DNA of 64,000 nt from Rikenellaceae bacterium (GTDB lineage Bacteria > Bacteroidota > Bacteroidia > Bacteroidales > Rikenellaceae): NCBI GenBank assembly GCA_902363575.1, contig CABJAJ010000007.1, forward strand, positions 77,576 through 141,575, in the 5' to 3' direction. Both the position numbers and the translations under genes were made by a program. The notes beneath the pieces are model-generated. The model was not told the DNA's origin. It was given only the letters and a program-made list of their open reading frames with translations, and ran no database searches. Positions 1 through 9,832 of this stretch are shown one piece after another. Each line of letters opens with the position of its first letter. Position 1 is the stretch's first letter.

Positions 1-423
1 GTTTCGGCGCAGACCGCCGAGGAGAAGCAGGCATCCGCCGAGCGTCTGGAGAAGCTCCGCATGGAGCAGCCCAAAGCCTGTGGCGTGCAGCAGATCGACG
101 ATCTGGCCGCTAAGTGCAAGACGATGGCCGATGCCACGCTCGGTGTGGCTGCCGTGACCGAAACCCTTTCCACAGGGGATATGGAGGCGTTGGCGGAACA
201 GGCTGCTGACCTCACCAAGCGCCTGCAGGGAATCGGCAACGACTTGGCCGAGGCGACCCGGATGATGGGCGGCGCGGGCGAAGCGCTCGGCTCGATCAAA
301 AACCCCATGAAGATCAAGTCGGCGACCAAGGCGCTCAACTACTCCAAGGAGGTGATTGCTCTCGTGACGCCCGAAACGGCTTATCAGGGCAAGGTCGTGG
401 CCGCGATGGTCAGCGGTCAATAG
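1..423 (+). CDS. C-terminal part of an unrecognised helical protein (5' end outside window)
   Basis: The frame is open from the first base to a TAG stop at 421-423, so the gene starts upstream of the window and the ATG at 61 is probably internal. The visible 140 residues are rich in Ala, Glu, Lys and Leu and look like amphipathic helices or a coiled coil. No membrane segment or catalytic motif is visible. I do not recognise the family. It is followed by a strong hairpin terminator shared with the convergent phosphofructokinase gene. Confidence 0.6.
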   Translation, partial: VSAQTAEEKQASAERLEKLRMEQPKACGVQQIDDLAAKCKTMADATLGVAAVTETLSTGDMEALAEQAADLTKRLQGIGNDLAEATRMMGGAGEALGSIKNPMKIKSATKALNYSKEVIALVTPETAYQGKVVAAMVSGQ

Positions 424-482
424 CCCCGCATCCGGCCGGTGAAGAACCGTCAGGCTCTTTTCCCGAATTGCCACATACCGAA

Positions 483-515
483 AAGGACTCCGACCCGCGG
501 GTCGGAGTCCTTATT
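483..515. terminator. Bidirectional intrinsic terminator
   Basis: A perfect 14-bp inverted repeat (AAGGACTCCGACCC, 2-nt centre, then its complement) lies between the convergent genes at 1-423 and 536-1771. T-rich sequence follows on the plus strand and A-rich sequence precedes it, so it can serve both genes. Confidence 0.85.
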
Positions 516-535
516 TTATGTGTGAATTTGGACGC

Positions 536-1771
536 TTATTCCCAGTTGAGGATTTTGTGGAAATCGTACTCCTCGGGGCGGGGCAGGTACTTGCGGGCCG
601 CCTCGTAGTCGGCCGGCGTGATGGCGCTCAGGATGAAATCGACCACCGAGCGGAACTTGTCCGAGTGAATGTCCACCAGCCGGGGCGGAATTTTGCCCGT
701 CACGGGGTCCTGCAGGTCTTTGAGGTAGAGGGGTTTCACGTTGCCCTCCGCATCGACGAAGACCATGCAGCCGGTTTTGCCCTCGCGGTAGAGCTTATAG
801 ACGCCCATGCCCAGCTCCGAGCAGTAGGTAAGGTCATATGCGACGGGGGTCTGGCAGCGCACTTCGTAACCGATCTCGACCGGACGGCTCTTGACCTTGA
901 GTCCCAACTGTTTCACCTTGCGCTCCAGCAGCTCGTTGAAGATGTGGGCCTTGGATACCTTGCCCAGCTCGGGGTGCCCGTGCGCGTCGTAGGAGAAATG
1001 GACGCCGCTGCGGGCGATCTCCTCCTCGCTGAGTTCGTGAAAGACCCCTTCCGAAATGATTGCGGCGCCGTAATCCATCTCCATGATCTTGCGCTTGACG
1101 ATCGACGAGATGACCAGGCTGACGATTTTGTCCACGGTGATCTCGGTGCGGTTGAACATCTCGGGTATCACGATCATGGGGTAGTGGCATGCCTCGCCGA
1201 TACCGAAGGCCAGGTGGCCGGCGCTGCGGCCCATCGCCGACAGCACGAACCAGTTGCCGCTGGTGCGGGCATCGACGTAAACGGCGCGTGCGATGACGGC
1301 CCCCTTGTCCTTTGCCGATTCGTACCCGAAGGTGGGGGTGCCGGCCGGCAGCGGCAGGTCGTTGTCGATGGTTTTCGGCACGTGGATGTTGGCGACGGGA
1401 TACTTCCGGGCGTCGAGGAATTTCGCTATGCGGTTGGCGGTCGAAGCCGTGTCGTCGCCCCCGACGGTCACCAGCAGCCTGACGTTGTTGTCGGTGAAGA
1501 ACCCGAGGTTGAAATTATGGTCGAAATCCGCGTCCGTGGGTTTGAAACGGCTCATCCGCAGGAACGAACCGCCCCGGTTGAAAATATCGTCGGCCATCGG
1601 ATAGCTGATGTCCACGGTGCGGGGAGCGGGATTGAACAGACCCGTATAACCTTCGTGGAGTCCGATCACCCGATAACCTTTTTGCAGGAATGTCTTGGCG
1701 ACGCTGCCGACCACGGTGTTCATACCGGGTGCGGGGCCGCCGCCCGTAAGAATAGCAATTGCCTCGTTCAT
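536..1771 (-). CDS. pfp: 6-phosphofructokinase, probably pyrophosphate-dependent
   Basis: This 411-residue PFK-family enzyme phosphorylates fructose 6-phosphate in glycolysis in the cytoplasm. The phosphoryl-donor loop reads GGDDT at residues 104-108, and the catalytic loop reads PKTIDND at 132-138. In this family the second Asp of GGDD and the Lys of PKT replace the two glycines of ATP-dependent enzymes and mark pyrophosphate as donor (established knowledge). The MGRSAGHLA motif at 180-188 binds the sugar phosphate. The length is typical of mid-sized PPi enzymes. The start ATG at 1771 leaves a short leader with a TATTTTTG box (1818-1825) on the same strand. PPi dependence is an inference from residues. 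Confidence 0.9.
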   Translation of the reverse strand: MNEAIAILTGGGPAPGMNTVVGSVAKTFLQKGYRVIGLHEGYTGLFNPAPRTVDISYPMADDIFNRGGSFLRMSRFKPTDADFDHNFNLGFFTDNNVRLLVTVGGDDTASTANRIAKFLDARKYPVANIHVPKTIDNDLPLPAGTPTFGYESAKDKGAVIARAVYVDARTSGNWFVLSAMGRSAGHLAFGIGEACHYPMIVIPEMFNRTEITVDKIVSLVISSIVKRKIMEMDYGAAIISEGVFHELSEEEIARSGVHFSYDAHGHPELGKVSKAHIFNELLERKVKQLGLKVKSRPVEIGYEVRCQTPVAYDLTYCSELGMGVYKLYREGKTGCMVFVDAEGNVKPLYLKDLQDPVTGKIPPRLVDIHSDKFRSVVDFILSAITPADYEAARKYLPRPEEYDFHKILNWE

Positions 1772-1817
1772 GTCTTTGCGTTTTATGTGATACTGCCTAA
1801 CCTAAGGAATCACGTGC

Positions 1818-1825
1818 CAAAAATA
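1818..1825 (-). promoter_or_regulatory. Putative -7 box for pfp
   Basis: The minus strand reads TATTTTTG, which fits the Bacteroidota -7 consensus TAnnTTTG, about 47 nt upstream of the pfp start. No good TTTG -33 box is seen at the usual spacing. Confidence 0.4.
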
Positions 1826-1876
1826 CGAACTATTTTTAAATTTTTTGCATAACCCCTGCTGAAAACCGGACAAAAA

Positions 1877-1907
1877 AATATGGAGACCGGATTCCGGTCT
1901 CCATATT
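1877..1907 (-). terminator. Intrinsic terminator of the cold-shock gene
   Basis: A perfect 14-bp stem (AATATGGAGACCGG and its complement) closes a 3-nt loop. On the minus strand it is followed by seven T residues, directly downstream of the cold-shock stop codon. Confidence 0.85.
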
Positions 1908-1929
1908 GTCTTAGCTTGTAATTATAGTT

Positions 1930-2130
1930 TTACTCAACTACAGTTACGTTCACGGCCTGCTCGCCTTTGGCCCCGTTGCCGAGCTCAAAAGCGACTTTCT
2001 GCCCTTCGTTGAGCGACTTGAATCCGTCGGTTACGATGCCCGAAAAATGAACGAAAACCTCTTTGCCGTCCTCGCTCGTAATGAATCCGTAGCCTTTCTT
2101 GCTATCGAACCATTTTACTTTGCCTGTCAT
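1930..2130 (-). CDS. Cold-shock domain protein
   Basis: This 66-residue protein is a single cold-shock OB fold that binds single-stranded RNA and DNA. RNP1 appears as KGYGFIT (residues 12-18) and RNP2 as VFVHFS (25-30). The start is placed at MTGKVKW, the normal family N terminus; an upstream in-frame ATG at 2163 would add 11 atypical residues. The gene is monocistronic, with a long leader and a strong terminator. A long cold-responsive leader is typical of the family, but I did not identify a specific element. Confidence 0.93.
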   Translation of the reverse strand: MTGKVKWFDSKKGYGFITSEDGKEVFVHFSGIVTDGFKSLNEGQKVAFELGNGAKGEQAVNVTVVE

Positions 2131-2241
2131 AAAATGAGTGTTAAATGTGAATTGGTTCAGCAAAGTAAAACAAATTCACCCGATTCGCAAAACTTTTTCC
2201 GACTTATTTTGCGCCTGGCTGCGTTTTTGGAAATATTTTTT

Positions 2242-2249
2242 TATCTTTG
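2242..2249 (+). promoter_or_regulatory. Putative -7 box for the lipoprotein/radical SAM pair
   Basis: TATCTTTG matches the Bacteroidota -7 consensus and lies about 50 nt upstream of the lipoprotein start at 2298. A TTTG -33 box at the right distance is not obvious. Confidence 0.45.
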
Positions 2250-2297
2250 TCCTGAGCCCTTTTTGTTGCTCCGGGTATAAAATATTGATTGACAGCT

Positions 2298-2555
2298 ATG
2301 AGTAAAAAAATCAAGTGGGCGCTGCTGGCCATGCTCGGATTCGCCACGGCCTGTTCGACGGTGCGTAATACCGCCCGCAACGAGAATCCTGCACCGGAGC
2401 GGCCGGATACGGTGGAGAACGTTCCCCAGATCCGGCTGATGTATGGCGTCCGTCCGCCGGTTTCGGAGGAGGAGGCCCGTCGTCTGGATTCGCTCCGCCA
2501 GGTCGCTGCCCGCGCCGACGCGGCGCTTCCCGAACAGCAGACGGAGGAGCGTTAG
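2298..2555 (+). CDS. Small lipoprotein of an rSAM/lipoprotein pair
   Basis: The 85-residue protein has a short lysine-rich N terminus, a hydrophobic stretch and a lipobox ending ATAC at about residue 19, so it is predicted to be lipid-anchored. The rest is polar, with a conserved-looking LMYG segment followed by Pro-Pro. Its stop is 1 nt before the start of a radical SAM/SPASM gene. Bacteroidota genomes carry a recurring pair described as the rSAM/lipoprotein system (TIGR04133 with TIGR04134); I assign this gene to the lipoprotein member from size, lipobox and neighbour. An upstream TTG at 2289 is a less likely start. Its function is unknown; it may be a substrate of the neighbour. Confidence 0.75.
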   Translation: MSKKIKWALLAMLGFATACSTVRNTARNENPAPERPDTVENVPQIRLMYGVRPPVSEEEARRLDSLRQVAARADAALPEQQTEER

Positions 2556-2556
2556 G

Positions 2557-3630
2557 ATGGCAGGCGGCCGTCCCGGTTTGCGCAAACGGATCGGACTGGG
2601 TCTGTTTGCCGATTTGTATGCCGACAAGGTGCGGCAACACAGGTTGCGTACACTCTTCTGGGAGTGTACGCTTCGCTGTAATCTGGCCTGCCGTCATTGC
2701 GGCAGCGACTGCCGTGTCGATCCGGGGGTGAAGGATATGCCGCTGGAGGATTTCCTGCGGGTGCTGGACGAGCAGGTCACGCCCCATGTCGATCCCCGCA
2801 GCGTGCTGCTTATCTTTTCGGGAGGCGAGGTGCTCGTGCGGCCCGATCTGGAGGTCGCGGGGGCCGAAGTGACCCGCCGGGGCTATCCGTGGGGTATGGT
2901 GACCAACGGCATGGCCCTCGACGACGCGAGGCTGCGCAGCCTGATGGATGCCGGCCTGCGCTCGGTGTCGGTGAGTTTCGACGGCTTCGAGCAGGAACAT
3001 AACTACATCCGCCGCAATCCCCGCAGTTTCGACCGCGCTTTGGAGGCCATCCGGCGTATCGTGCGCCAGCCCGGCCTCGCCTACGACGTCATCACCTGCG
3101 TCACGGGGCAGATGGTGCCCCGGCTCGAGGAGTTCAAAGAGCTGCTCATCGCCGAAGGCGTGGGGTGGTGGAGGCTCTTCACGATCTTTCCGGTGGGCCG
3201 GGCCCGAGACGACGACTCCCTGCGGCTGACCGACGAGCAGTTCCGCGAGGTGCTCGAATTCATCCGACGGACGCGCCGCGAGGGGCGGATCGACGTGAGC
3301 TATGCCTGCGAAGGTTTCCTGGGGCAGTACGAAGGCGAGGTGCGCGACGATTTTTACCAGTGTGCGGCCGGGGTTTCGGTGGCTTCGATCCGGGTGGACG
3401 GGGCCATTTCGGGCTGCACGTCGATCCGCTCGAATTTCCACCAGGGCAACATCTACCGCGACGATTTCTGGGAGGTTTGGCAAAACCGCTTCCAGCCTTT
3501 CCGCGACCGCTCCTGGGCCCGCACGGGTGCGTGCGCCACCTGCGATATGTTCCGTTATTGCCAGGGCGGAGGGATGCACCTGCACGACGACGACGGTGCA
3601 TTGCTCTACTGCCATTATCATCGGCTCTGA
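2557..3630 (+). CDS. Radical SAM/SPASM enzyme of the rSAM/lipoprotein system
   Basis: The 357-residue protein has the CxxxCxxC [4Fe-4S] motif at Cys41, Cys45 and Cys48, inside RCNLACRHC, then a radical SAM barrel with the SFDG segment. A C-terminal SPASM-type region carries about six cysteines for auxiliary iron-sulfur clusters. SPASM enzymes usually modify peptides. The start at 2557 is chosen because it follows the lipoprotein stop by one base, which suggests translational coupling; an upstream extension to 2443 overlaps the lipoprotein gene. The likely substrate is the small lipoprotein, an inference from linkage only. Confidence 0.85.
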   Translation: MAGGRPGLRKRIGLGLFADLYADKVRQHRLRTLFWECTLRCNLACRHCGSDCRVDPGVKDMPLEDFLRVLDEQVTPHVDPRSVLLIFSGGEVLVRPDLEVAGAEVTRRGYPWGMVTNGMALDDARLRSLMDAGLRSVSVSFDGFEQEHNYIRRNPRSFDRALEAIRRIVRQPGLAYDVITCVTGQMVPRLEEFKELLIAEGVGWWRLFTIFPVGRARDDDSLRLTDEQFREVLEFIRRTRREGRIDVSYACEGFLGQYEGEVRDDFYQCAAGVSVASIRVDGAISGCTSIRSNFHQGNIYRDDFWEVWQNRFQPFRDRSWARTGACATCDMFRYCQGGGMHLHDDDGALLYCHYHRL

Positions 3631-3756
3631 CGTCTTCCTCTTATTTATTCCGGGATCTTTATTCCGGGATCGCGCTCGCATCGATCGTCCGGGGGCATCG
3701 GAATTTACCGCTCTTTCCTGCATATTTCGTGCGGTCGTCTTGTCCGGCGGCAGCGC

Positions 3757-4989
3757 CTATTGCCGTTTTCCTGCCCGGGCTCTTTTCCACTTGCCGTATT
3801 TCCTCCGCATCCACAGGTAATACCCGGTCATGGGCAGCGTGGCCCCCAGCATGGCGGCGGCAAAGGCGAGAATCCGGGTGAACAGGCCGCCCCAGCTCCC
3901 GACGTGCACCGAGTAGATCCAGCCGCGGAGTTTGCCGTCGCGGTCGGCGTCCCGATAGGGCATCGCTTCGGTAATTTCGCCGGTGCGGGGATCGAACCGG
4001 TAGCGGTCGGCGGCACGCCGGTTTCCCGGGCGGTCGAAAGAAACGCTGGCCGTGCAGTCGCCCAGGGTGATCTTCCGGTAGGCAGGATTGCCAGACGCCA
4101 GTGTTTCGTACACCTGCTGCCAGTGGGCGAAAGACGCAATCCCTTTGTCCCGTGACAATCCTTTCGGGGTTTGTCTGTCCGCATCCGCCCTCCGCAGGGG
4201 CAGATCCCTGTCCGGGGAAAGGGTGCGGTCTCCGTGCTGACCGCCATTTGTCCGGACAGAGGGCGCAGCCACCGGCCCGTACCTGCTCTCCTGATGCGAT
4301 TCCGCGCCGAACAGCTTGTAGAATCCGGTCCGGTACCACGAAAATGACCAGGTAAGCCCGGTCAGGGCCATAGCGAGCAGAAACACAAGGGCGTACATGC
4401 CTCCTGCGACATGGAGGTCGTGCCAGAACTTTTTCCAACCTTTCCTGACGTCGATTTTCAAGGTATGTCGTAGTGTCTTGCGGGTACGGGGCCACCAGAC
4501 GGCGATTCCCGAAACCAGCACGATTGCGAATGCCAGCGTGCTGACGCCTACGACCAGCTTACCGACGAAGAGGCCTCCTTCCGGGCGCATGTTGTCCGAC
4601 AGCCAGCGGTGCAGGCGGAACATGCAGGCGAAGAAGGGCGCCCGCTCGCTGCGTCCTTTGATCGCTCCCGTGTAGGGGTCTGCGAACAGGCTTGCCCGTC
4701 GGGGTCGGGAGAGCGAGACCTCACAGGTTCGCCGGGGGTCGGCATAGATCGTAACGCCCGTGATGGCGACGCTGTCGGGGAGTGCTGCCGCGACCTGCGC
4801 TGCCAGCGTACCGACGGGCAGTCGCTCCGTCGCGGTTCGTTCCACGCGGTAGAGGTCGCGCCGTGTGAGCTGCATGACCTCGTTTTCAAAAACGAGCATG
4901 GCACCCGAGAAGCAGATCACGGTGATAACGAGGCCGAACGGAAGGGAGAGCCAGAGGTGGATTTTGCGGAAAAAACGGTTCATGGTCAT
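3757..4989 (-). CDS. PepSY-domain inner-membrane protein, XusC-like
   Basis: The 410-residue protein has a PepSY-TM architecture: a helix near residues 12-35, a periplasmic PepSY region, helices near 140-165 and 200-220, a long polar loop and a last helix near 370-390. Conserved His residues in HLWLSLPFG, RLHRWL, DLHV and SVHVGS could bind haem. It is the third gene of the 8933-3757 operon, after a TonB receptor and a DUF4374 lipoprotein. This matches the Bacteroides xusABC order, where XusC is the inner-membrane component. A reductase role for siderophore iron is inferred. A second in-frame ATG at 4983 is equally possible as start. Confidence 0.8.
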   Translation of the reverse strand: MTMNRFFRKIHLWLSLPFGLVITVICFSGAMLVFENEVMQLTRRDLYRVERTATERLPVGTLAAQVAAALPDSVAITGVTIYADPRRTCEVSLSRPRRASLFADPYTGAIKGRSERAPFFACMFRLHRWLSDNMRPEGGLFVGKLVVGVSTLAFAIVLVSGIAVWWPRTRKTLRHTLKIDVRKGWKKFWHDLHVAGGMYALVFLLAMALTGLTWSFSWYRTGFYKLFGAESHQESRYGPVAAPSVRTNGGQHGDRTLSPDRDLPLRRADADRQTPKGLSRDKGIASFAHWQQVYETLASGNPAYRKITLGDCTASVSFDRPGNRRAADRYRFDPRTGEITEAMPYRDADRDGKLRGWIYSVHVGSWGGLFTRILAFAAAMLGATLPMTGYYLWMRRKYGKWKRARAGKRQ

Positions 4990-5058
4990 ACCAAAACGGT
5001 TTGGTGACGAGTCGGAAACGCAGATTGCGTGCCGCTCGAAGGGATGCTTGTCCGATGG

Positions 5059-6432
5059 TTATTCGACGGATTTTAGTTTGCCCACGGCGCTCACCGACCC
5101 GGCGTTCACGGTCAGGCCTCTGGTGGCGACAGCGGTTGACGGGTCGATCCGGTAGATGGCTGGCTGGCTGCCGTCGGTGGTCACCACTCCGATATAGGCC
5201 GCGCCGCTCTCATTGTAGGGATAACTGCCGAACGAGGAGATGACATCCGGATCGGGAAGGCCGGTGACGTACTTGAATGTTTTGCTCTCGCCCCGGAAAA
5301 CAGCCATCTTCGTCGCTCCCTTGCCGCGTGCATTCAGCCCCTGGTTATACATCTGGAGCAGAAAATAGTCGTCCGTAATGTGCCAGCAGCGGAAAAGGGG
5401 CTGGCCGCCCGATGCCGCCTCGATGTCGAAATGGTAGGCCGCATCGAATTCGGCGGCTCCGGCCCTGATGCGTGCTACGCCGGAGGGCAGTTTGGTTTGC
5501 TGGCGTTCGTCGCTCTGAATTTTGGCATAGCTCGGGGAAAAGACGTACACGTCGCCGTTGTCGGCCGCCCAAATGGTCTGGTAGTATTGCGAACGATTGC
5601 GGCCGCAGGCGTAGCTGATCCGGTCGCTTCGGACCAGCGTGGGATTGGTGAACGTATCGTCGGGGTAGATGGCCACCCACGCCTCGTCGGGATATTGCGT
5701 CCCTTGCAGCTCGCCTTTTTCATATGCGCCGCTGCCGCTGCCTCCATCCTCGGTCTTGACCAGGTCGGGGTATTTCACGTATTTGCCGTTTTCGGCTTTC
5801 ACGCCGTATTTGCTCAGGCCCATCGGAATGACTGCCGTGTAGAGTTTGCCGTTGGCCTCGAGGATGCCCGCAAAGGTGACGTACTCGCCGTTGCCCAGGA
5901 AATTTTCGCCTCCTCCCGCAACCGTCGCCGATCGCGTGGTTTCGTTCTGCACATGCAGGTAGTTCAGCCCGAGCCCTTTGGCGATGTTTCCCTCTGCGTC
6001 CTGCGTGTCCGTGTCAACGGACGAGCAGGTGATGATGTATTCTCCGAAAATTCCATAGGTCGTAAAGCGGGTGATGTTGTACTCTTTCGGACGGGCGACC
6101 ATGTTGCCGTTCGGGTCTATACGGTAGGAGGTCGTTACGCCCTGGCTGCCCTGGTTGTATTGCAGGCGGTAGAGGTATTGGTTGCCGTAGAAGAGCCATG
6201 CCGTGCCGGTGGCTGTTTCCAGCCCGTTGTGCTGCGCGGTCACGCTGCCGTTCTCCAGGGATTCTGCCGTCAGCAGGTAATTGGCTTCGCCCGCGGCGGC
6301 CGAGATTACGTAGCTCTCGTCAGACGGCTTGACGGGAGGGGTCGGGACGGGGGTTTCGCTGTTGTCGCATGCGGCGAGCAGGGTGCATGCCGCGAGGGCC
6401 GTGAGGCCCGTGTTCCATCTCTGTTTTTTCAT
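5059..6432 (-). CDS. DUF4374 surface lipoprotein, XusB-like siderophore-binding protein
   Basis: The 457-residue protein begins with a lysine-rich N region and a lipobox ending LLAAC, followed by Asp, so it is predicted to be a lipoprotein, probably surface exposed. The body has repeated beta-strand blades typical of DUF4374, a predicted propeller. In Bacteroides thetaiotaomicron the homologous gene between a TonB receptor and a PepSY protein is xusB, which binds iron-loaded xenosiderophores (established knowledge, recalled). The start at 6432 (MKKQRW) gives a proper signal peptide; the longer open frame to 6600 would overlap the receptor gene. It lies 26 nt after the receptor gene. Confidence 0.82.
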   Translation of the reverse strand: MKKQRWNTGLTALAACTLLAACDNSETPVPTPPVKPSDESYVISAAAGEANYLLTAESLENGSVTAQHNGLETATGTAWLFYGNQYLYRLQYNQGSQGVTTSYRIDPNGNMVARPKEYNITRFTTYGIFGEYIITCSSVDTDTQDAEGNIAKGLGLNYLHVQNETTRSATVAGGGENFLGNGEYVTFAGILEANGKLYTAVIPMGLSKYGVKAENGKYVKYPDLVKTEDGGSGSGAYEKGELQGTQYPDEAWVAIYPDDTFTNPTLVRSDRISYACGRNRSQYYQTIWAADNGDVYVFSPSYAKIQSDERQQTKLPSGVARIRAGAAEFDAAYHFDIEAASGGQPLFRCWHITDDYFLLQMYNQGLNARGKGATKMAVFRGESKTFKYVTGLPDPDVISSFGSYPYNESGAAYIGVVTTDGSQPAIYRIDPSTAVATRGLTVNAGSVSAVGKLKSVE

Positions 6433-6458
6433 GGTGTATCGGTTTGATCTGATTGATG

Positions 6459-8933
6459 TCATTTCCGGTGTCTGCGGTGCCCCGCATGGTTGCGGGGCCC
6501 GTTCTCCCCGAGCCGGATGCGTATTTTGCCGTAGAATGCGCGTCCCGCTTTCTGGAGGCTGAAGTTGTCGTAGAGCTTCTCGTCGGTCAGGTTGCGGCAT
6601 TCGAGCGAAAAGTTGTATTTGCCCTGAAAGATGCTGTACGTAAGACTCAGATTGTGGGCGAACTGTGTAGGCACCCGTTCCTTCGAGGAGGCCGATCCGA
6701 GCTTTTCGGAATAGAGCGGAAAACTGTGCATATAAAAGTTGTCGTAGGTCAGCGAGAGCCGGCTCCTGCTGCCCAGCGGATTTTGCCAGTGGAGTGTCAG
6801 GTCGGAATTGGCGAACAGGTAAGGCTGGTTCGGAATACGTCCTCCGTAGGTCAGGCTCTCCTGGCTGGTGCCTCCGGCCACCGTTTTCACGTTGTCGCGC
6901 ACATCCATGCGAGTCAAGCTGCCGCCAACGCTCAGCCAGCCCGAGTAGGTGTAACGGGCCGACAGGCTGTACCCTTTGGTTTTGACGCGCCCGTGGTTTT
7001 CATAGGAGGCGTAGGTTTTGTTGCCGCTGTAGTTGCCGATGCGACGCTGGATGTAATCCGTCGTATGGCGATAGATCAATCCCGCTTCGGCGTAAATGCC
7101 GTGCATGCCCGACTGCCGGTCGAAGCTGATGTTCAGGTTGAGGTTGTCGCTTTTCTCGGGTTTCAGCCCGATTTTCCCCAACTCCAGGTCTTCGTCGCCG
7201 AACAGCTCCTCGTTGGTCGGAAGGCGGAAAGCCCTTTCGTAGGAGAGTTTGACCTGTATTCCGCGCAGCAGGAAACAGGTGCCCGCCGCGCCGTATCCTA
7301 CGGCGCTCACGCTGCCGTGCGTGCGGACGTAATTGTCCGTGCCGCTGTCGGAGGCCGATACGGGACCGGCGTTGAATTGGTTGTAGTACTTGCCGAACAG
7401 CGAGAGGTTCCAACGCTTGGAGGGCATCATCTGCCAGGAGAGTCCCGTGATGTTTTTACGTGTCTGCTTGGCGATGGCGTCGGCGCCCGAACTGTTGCCC
7501 GATGATCCGGGTGTCGAGGTGTTCTCACGCCGGAAAGCACTGAATACGTGGTTGAGCATCACCGTATGCCACCTGCCGATGCGGTAGCGTAGCGTAAAGG
7601 TCGCATTCCAATTGCTGTTGTGCGAGCGCGTATCCTGATACGACTGCTCGCCGAGCCGGCCGTCCTGGTATTTCCGCTGCCCGAGCCAGTTGTAACGGTA
7701 GGCGGAGGTATCGACATTGCGGGCCGAATTGTCGTTGTAATTGACCGTAAAAGTGACGTCGAGTCCCCTTGTCAGGAAATTCCGTTTCCCGAATTCCAGG
7801 GAGGGCATGAGCGAATTGCCCTCACGGTGTTTCTTTCCGAAGACGACTTTCTGGATGACCCCGTTCTGTATCTCCTTGTACATATGCGAGTAGGTGAAGC
7901 TAAGTACCAGGCGGTCGGCCCATTTCCTGTCCACCAGCCCCGCTTTGGCGATCACGGCTTCATTGTGGTAGGTGTCGTTGAACCGTCTGACGCGCTCGAC
8001 CAGCGAGGCGTCGAGGCTGGTGCTTCCGTCCTCGAGGAAGTGTTCGACGGGGGTGTCCACATAGTAGCAATTGTCCGAATAATTTTGGAACGCGTTGATC
8101 TCGAACATTACGCCCCGACGCGAGGTTTGGCCGAAGTTGATCTGCGATTTGTGCGTGTTGAAGGAACCGTAGGAATAGGAAGCGTCGAGAAACCATCCTC
8201 TGCGGTGTTTGTTGGTCACGATATTGATGGCTCCGCCCAAAGCGTCGGACCCGAAACCGACGGGAACCACGCCTTTGTAAACTTCGATCCGTTCTGCGAA
8301 GTTTACCGGAATATTGTTCAGCCCGAATGAATTTCCGACGCCTTCCTGCGGGATCCCGTCGATGAAAATTTTGATGTGTTTGCCGCTGAAGCCGTCCATA
8401 AGCAGTTGCATGTCCGACCCCACGCCACCCGATTCGCGCAGTTTGAGACCGGGTGCGCCGGCGAGCGCCTCGCTCAGGTTTTTGGTCGAGTTTTGCAGCT
8501 CCTGCGTGCCGATGGCTACGGCGTTGAACGACGATTTGTTCACGCGCCCCACGCCGCTGCCCAGCACGACCACTTCTTCCATTTCTGTCGTTTTCGGTGT
8601 GAGAGCGAGGGAAATTTTCGTCCGACTCCCGGGAGTGAGGCGGACCGGTTTTTCGATGCGTTCGTAGCCGATGGCGCTCACCACCAGCGAATAGTCGCCG
8701 GCCGGCGCTTTGAAGCCGTAGAGACCGCTCGTATCGGTGGAAGCACCGTAACGGGTCTCTTTGAGGAAAACCGTCGCATAGGGGATGGCCCCGTTGTTTT
8801 CCGCCGAGACAATCTCACCGCTTACAAACCCGTCGCCCTGAGCGGATACCAGGGCGGGGACGAACGGCAGGAAGAAGATAACGAATATTCGGAGCACGGA
8901 TACTTTCATTGCGGGACGGTTTGCCGGGTTCAT
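6459..8933 (-). CDS. TonB-dependent receptor, XusA-like
   Basis: The protein of about 820 residues has a signal peptide, a carboxypeptidase-like regulatory domain (roughly residues 35-115), a plug domain (about 125-240) and a 22-strand barrel to the C terminus. It imports a ligand across the outer membrane using TonB energy. The downstream DUF4374 and PepSY genes point to iron-siderophore uptake. The ATG at 8909 (MKVSVLR) gives the most compact signal peptide; the ATG at 8933 adds eight residues. The operon is read leftwards, and Fur-type control is likely but I did not identify a clear operator. Confidence 0.88.
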   Translation of the reverse strand: MNPANRPAMKVSVLRIFVIFFLPFVPALVSAQGDGFVSGEIVSAENNGAIPYATVFLKETRYGASTDTSGLYGFKAPAGDYSLVVSAIGYERIEKPVRLTPGSRTKISLALTPKTTEMEEVVVLGSGVGRVNKSSFNAVAIGTQELQNSTKNLSEALAGAPGLKLRESGGVGSDMQLLMDGFSGKHIKIFIDGIPQEGVGNSFGLNNIPVNFAERIEVYKGVVPVGFGSDALGGAINIVTNKHRRGWFLDASYSYGSFNTHKSQINFGQTSRRGVMFEINAFQNYSDNCYYVDTPVEHFLEDGSTSLDASLVERVRRFNDTYHNEAVIAKAGLVDRKWADRLVLSFTYSHMYKEIQNGVIQKVVFGKKHREGNSLMPSLEFGKRNFLTRGLDVTFTVNYNDNSARNVDTSAYRYNWLGQRKYQDGRLGEQSYQDTRSHNSNWNATFTLRYRIGRWHTVMLNHVFSAFRRENTSTPGSSGNSSGADAIAKQTRKNITGLSWQMMPSKRWNLSLFGKYYNQFNAGPVSASDSGTDNYVRTHGSVSAVGYGAAGTCFLLRGIQVKLSYERAFRLPTNEELFGDEDLELGKIGLKPEKSDNLNLNISFDRQSGMHGIYAEAGLIYRHTTDYIQRRIGNYSGNKTYASYENHGRVKTKGYSLSARYTYSGWLSVGGSLTRMDVRDNVKTVAGGTSQESLTYGGRIPNQPYLFANSDLTLHWQNPLGSRSRLSLTYDNFYMHSFPLYSEKLGSASSKERVPTQFAHNLSLTYSIFQGKYNFSLECRNLTDEKLYDNFSLQKAGRAFYGKIRIRLGENGPRNHAGHRRHRK

Positions 8934-9192
8934 AAAATCGTTGCAAACGTCGTCGTTTCCGGCCGGCGCATCAATCCTGTTTATCGGTTAAATATTTTTC
9001 ATGCAATCCCGTTTTGTAGTTATTACGCCGGATGTGATTGGCTACCGTTGCCTGACGGCCGGTAGCCGCTGGACAGTCGGACTGAACTTTCAAAATATCG
9101 TTTGAATTTTCATTTTCAATAATATTGTATTACCTTTTCACCACCGAAACGGAAGTTGACCCAAACAGCGTTTTTCAAATTTACTGGAACCG
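8934..9192. other. Divergent intergenic region
   Basis: This 259-nt AT-rich stretch separates the xusA-like gene from the DUF3795 gene and must contain both promoters. I see no confident -7/-33 pair and no strong hairpin. Confidence 0.4.
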
Positions 9193-9543
9193 ATGATGAA
9201 ACAACTGATCGCATGTTGCGGATTGGATTGCGAGACGTGCGACGCCCGCATAGCCACCATCAACGACGACGATGTGCTGAGAGAAAAGACCGCCCGAGCG
9301 TGGAGCGCACTGAACAATGCCCCCGAAATTACGGCCGAGACCATAAACTGCATGGGATGCCGTGCGCAGGGGGTTAAATACGCATATTGCAGCACTTATT
9401 GCGAAATCCGCAAATGTGTCCGTGCAAAAGGGCTGGGCACCTGCGGCGAATGTGTGGATTTGGAGCATTGCCCGATTGTCGGGGCGATATTCCTGCACAA
9501 TCCGCAGGCAAGGGAGAATCTTTCCTCTTCGGCAGAGGACTGA
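9193..9543 (+). CDS. DUF3795 cysteine-rich protein
   Basis: The 116-residue protein has at least ten cysteines arranged in pairs: CCGLDCETC near residues 8-16, CMGC, then CSTYC, the C of IRKC, and CGEC with HC near the C terminus. This is the pattern of DUF3795, thought to be a small zinc- or iron-sulfur-binding protein. No enzyme function is known to me. The second codon is also ATG, so the start may be 9196. It stands alone between divergent promoters and a 400-nt gap. Confidence 0.8.
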   Translation: MMKQLIACCGLDCETCDARIATINDDDVLREKTARAWSALNNAPEITAETINCMGCRAQGVKYAYCSTYCEIRKCVRAKGLGTCGECVDLEHCPIVGAIFLHNPQARENLSSSAED

Positions 9544-9832
9544 TTTCGGATAGACGGTATGCGGTTTTCTTGCGGGGAGGGGTGTGCCTGAAACGTACGC
9601 CGCTTCAACCGGTCTGTTGTGCGCGGATGCCGTTTGATTAGGCCTTTCGACATCGGAAAGAATTCCAATTCATGCGATGATTGTCTCCGGATTGCGAAAT
9701 AATTCCCTTGCTTTATTTACAGAGGAGGCTTTATACGCGATGGTGAAATCAGGTGCGCACTCTTTTCCGACTTGCAGACGGCAGACGGTGCGGCCGAAAG
9801 TTTAGCGGAAAAACGAAATTTGCGTCCTAAAG
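9544..9832. other. Intergenic gap without a supported gene
   Basis: Short open frames here lack start context or recognisable protein features. I see no strong hairpin or repeat. The right end leads into the tRNA promoter. Confidence 0.5.

Noticed and set aside
518..1852. A 444-residue plus-strand open frame covering the phosphofructokinase gene
   Set aside because: It is the GC-rich antisense shadow of pfp, with no family features; the minus strand has all PFK motifs.
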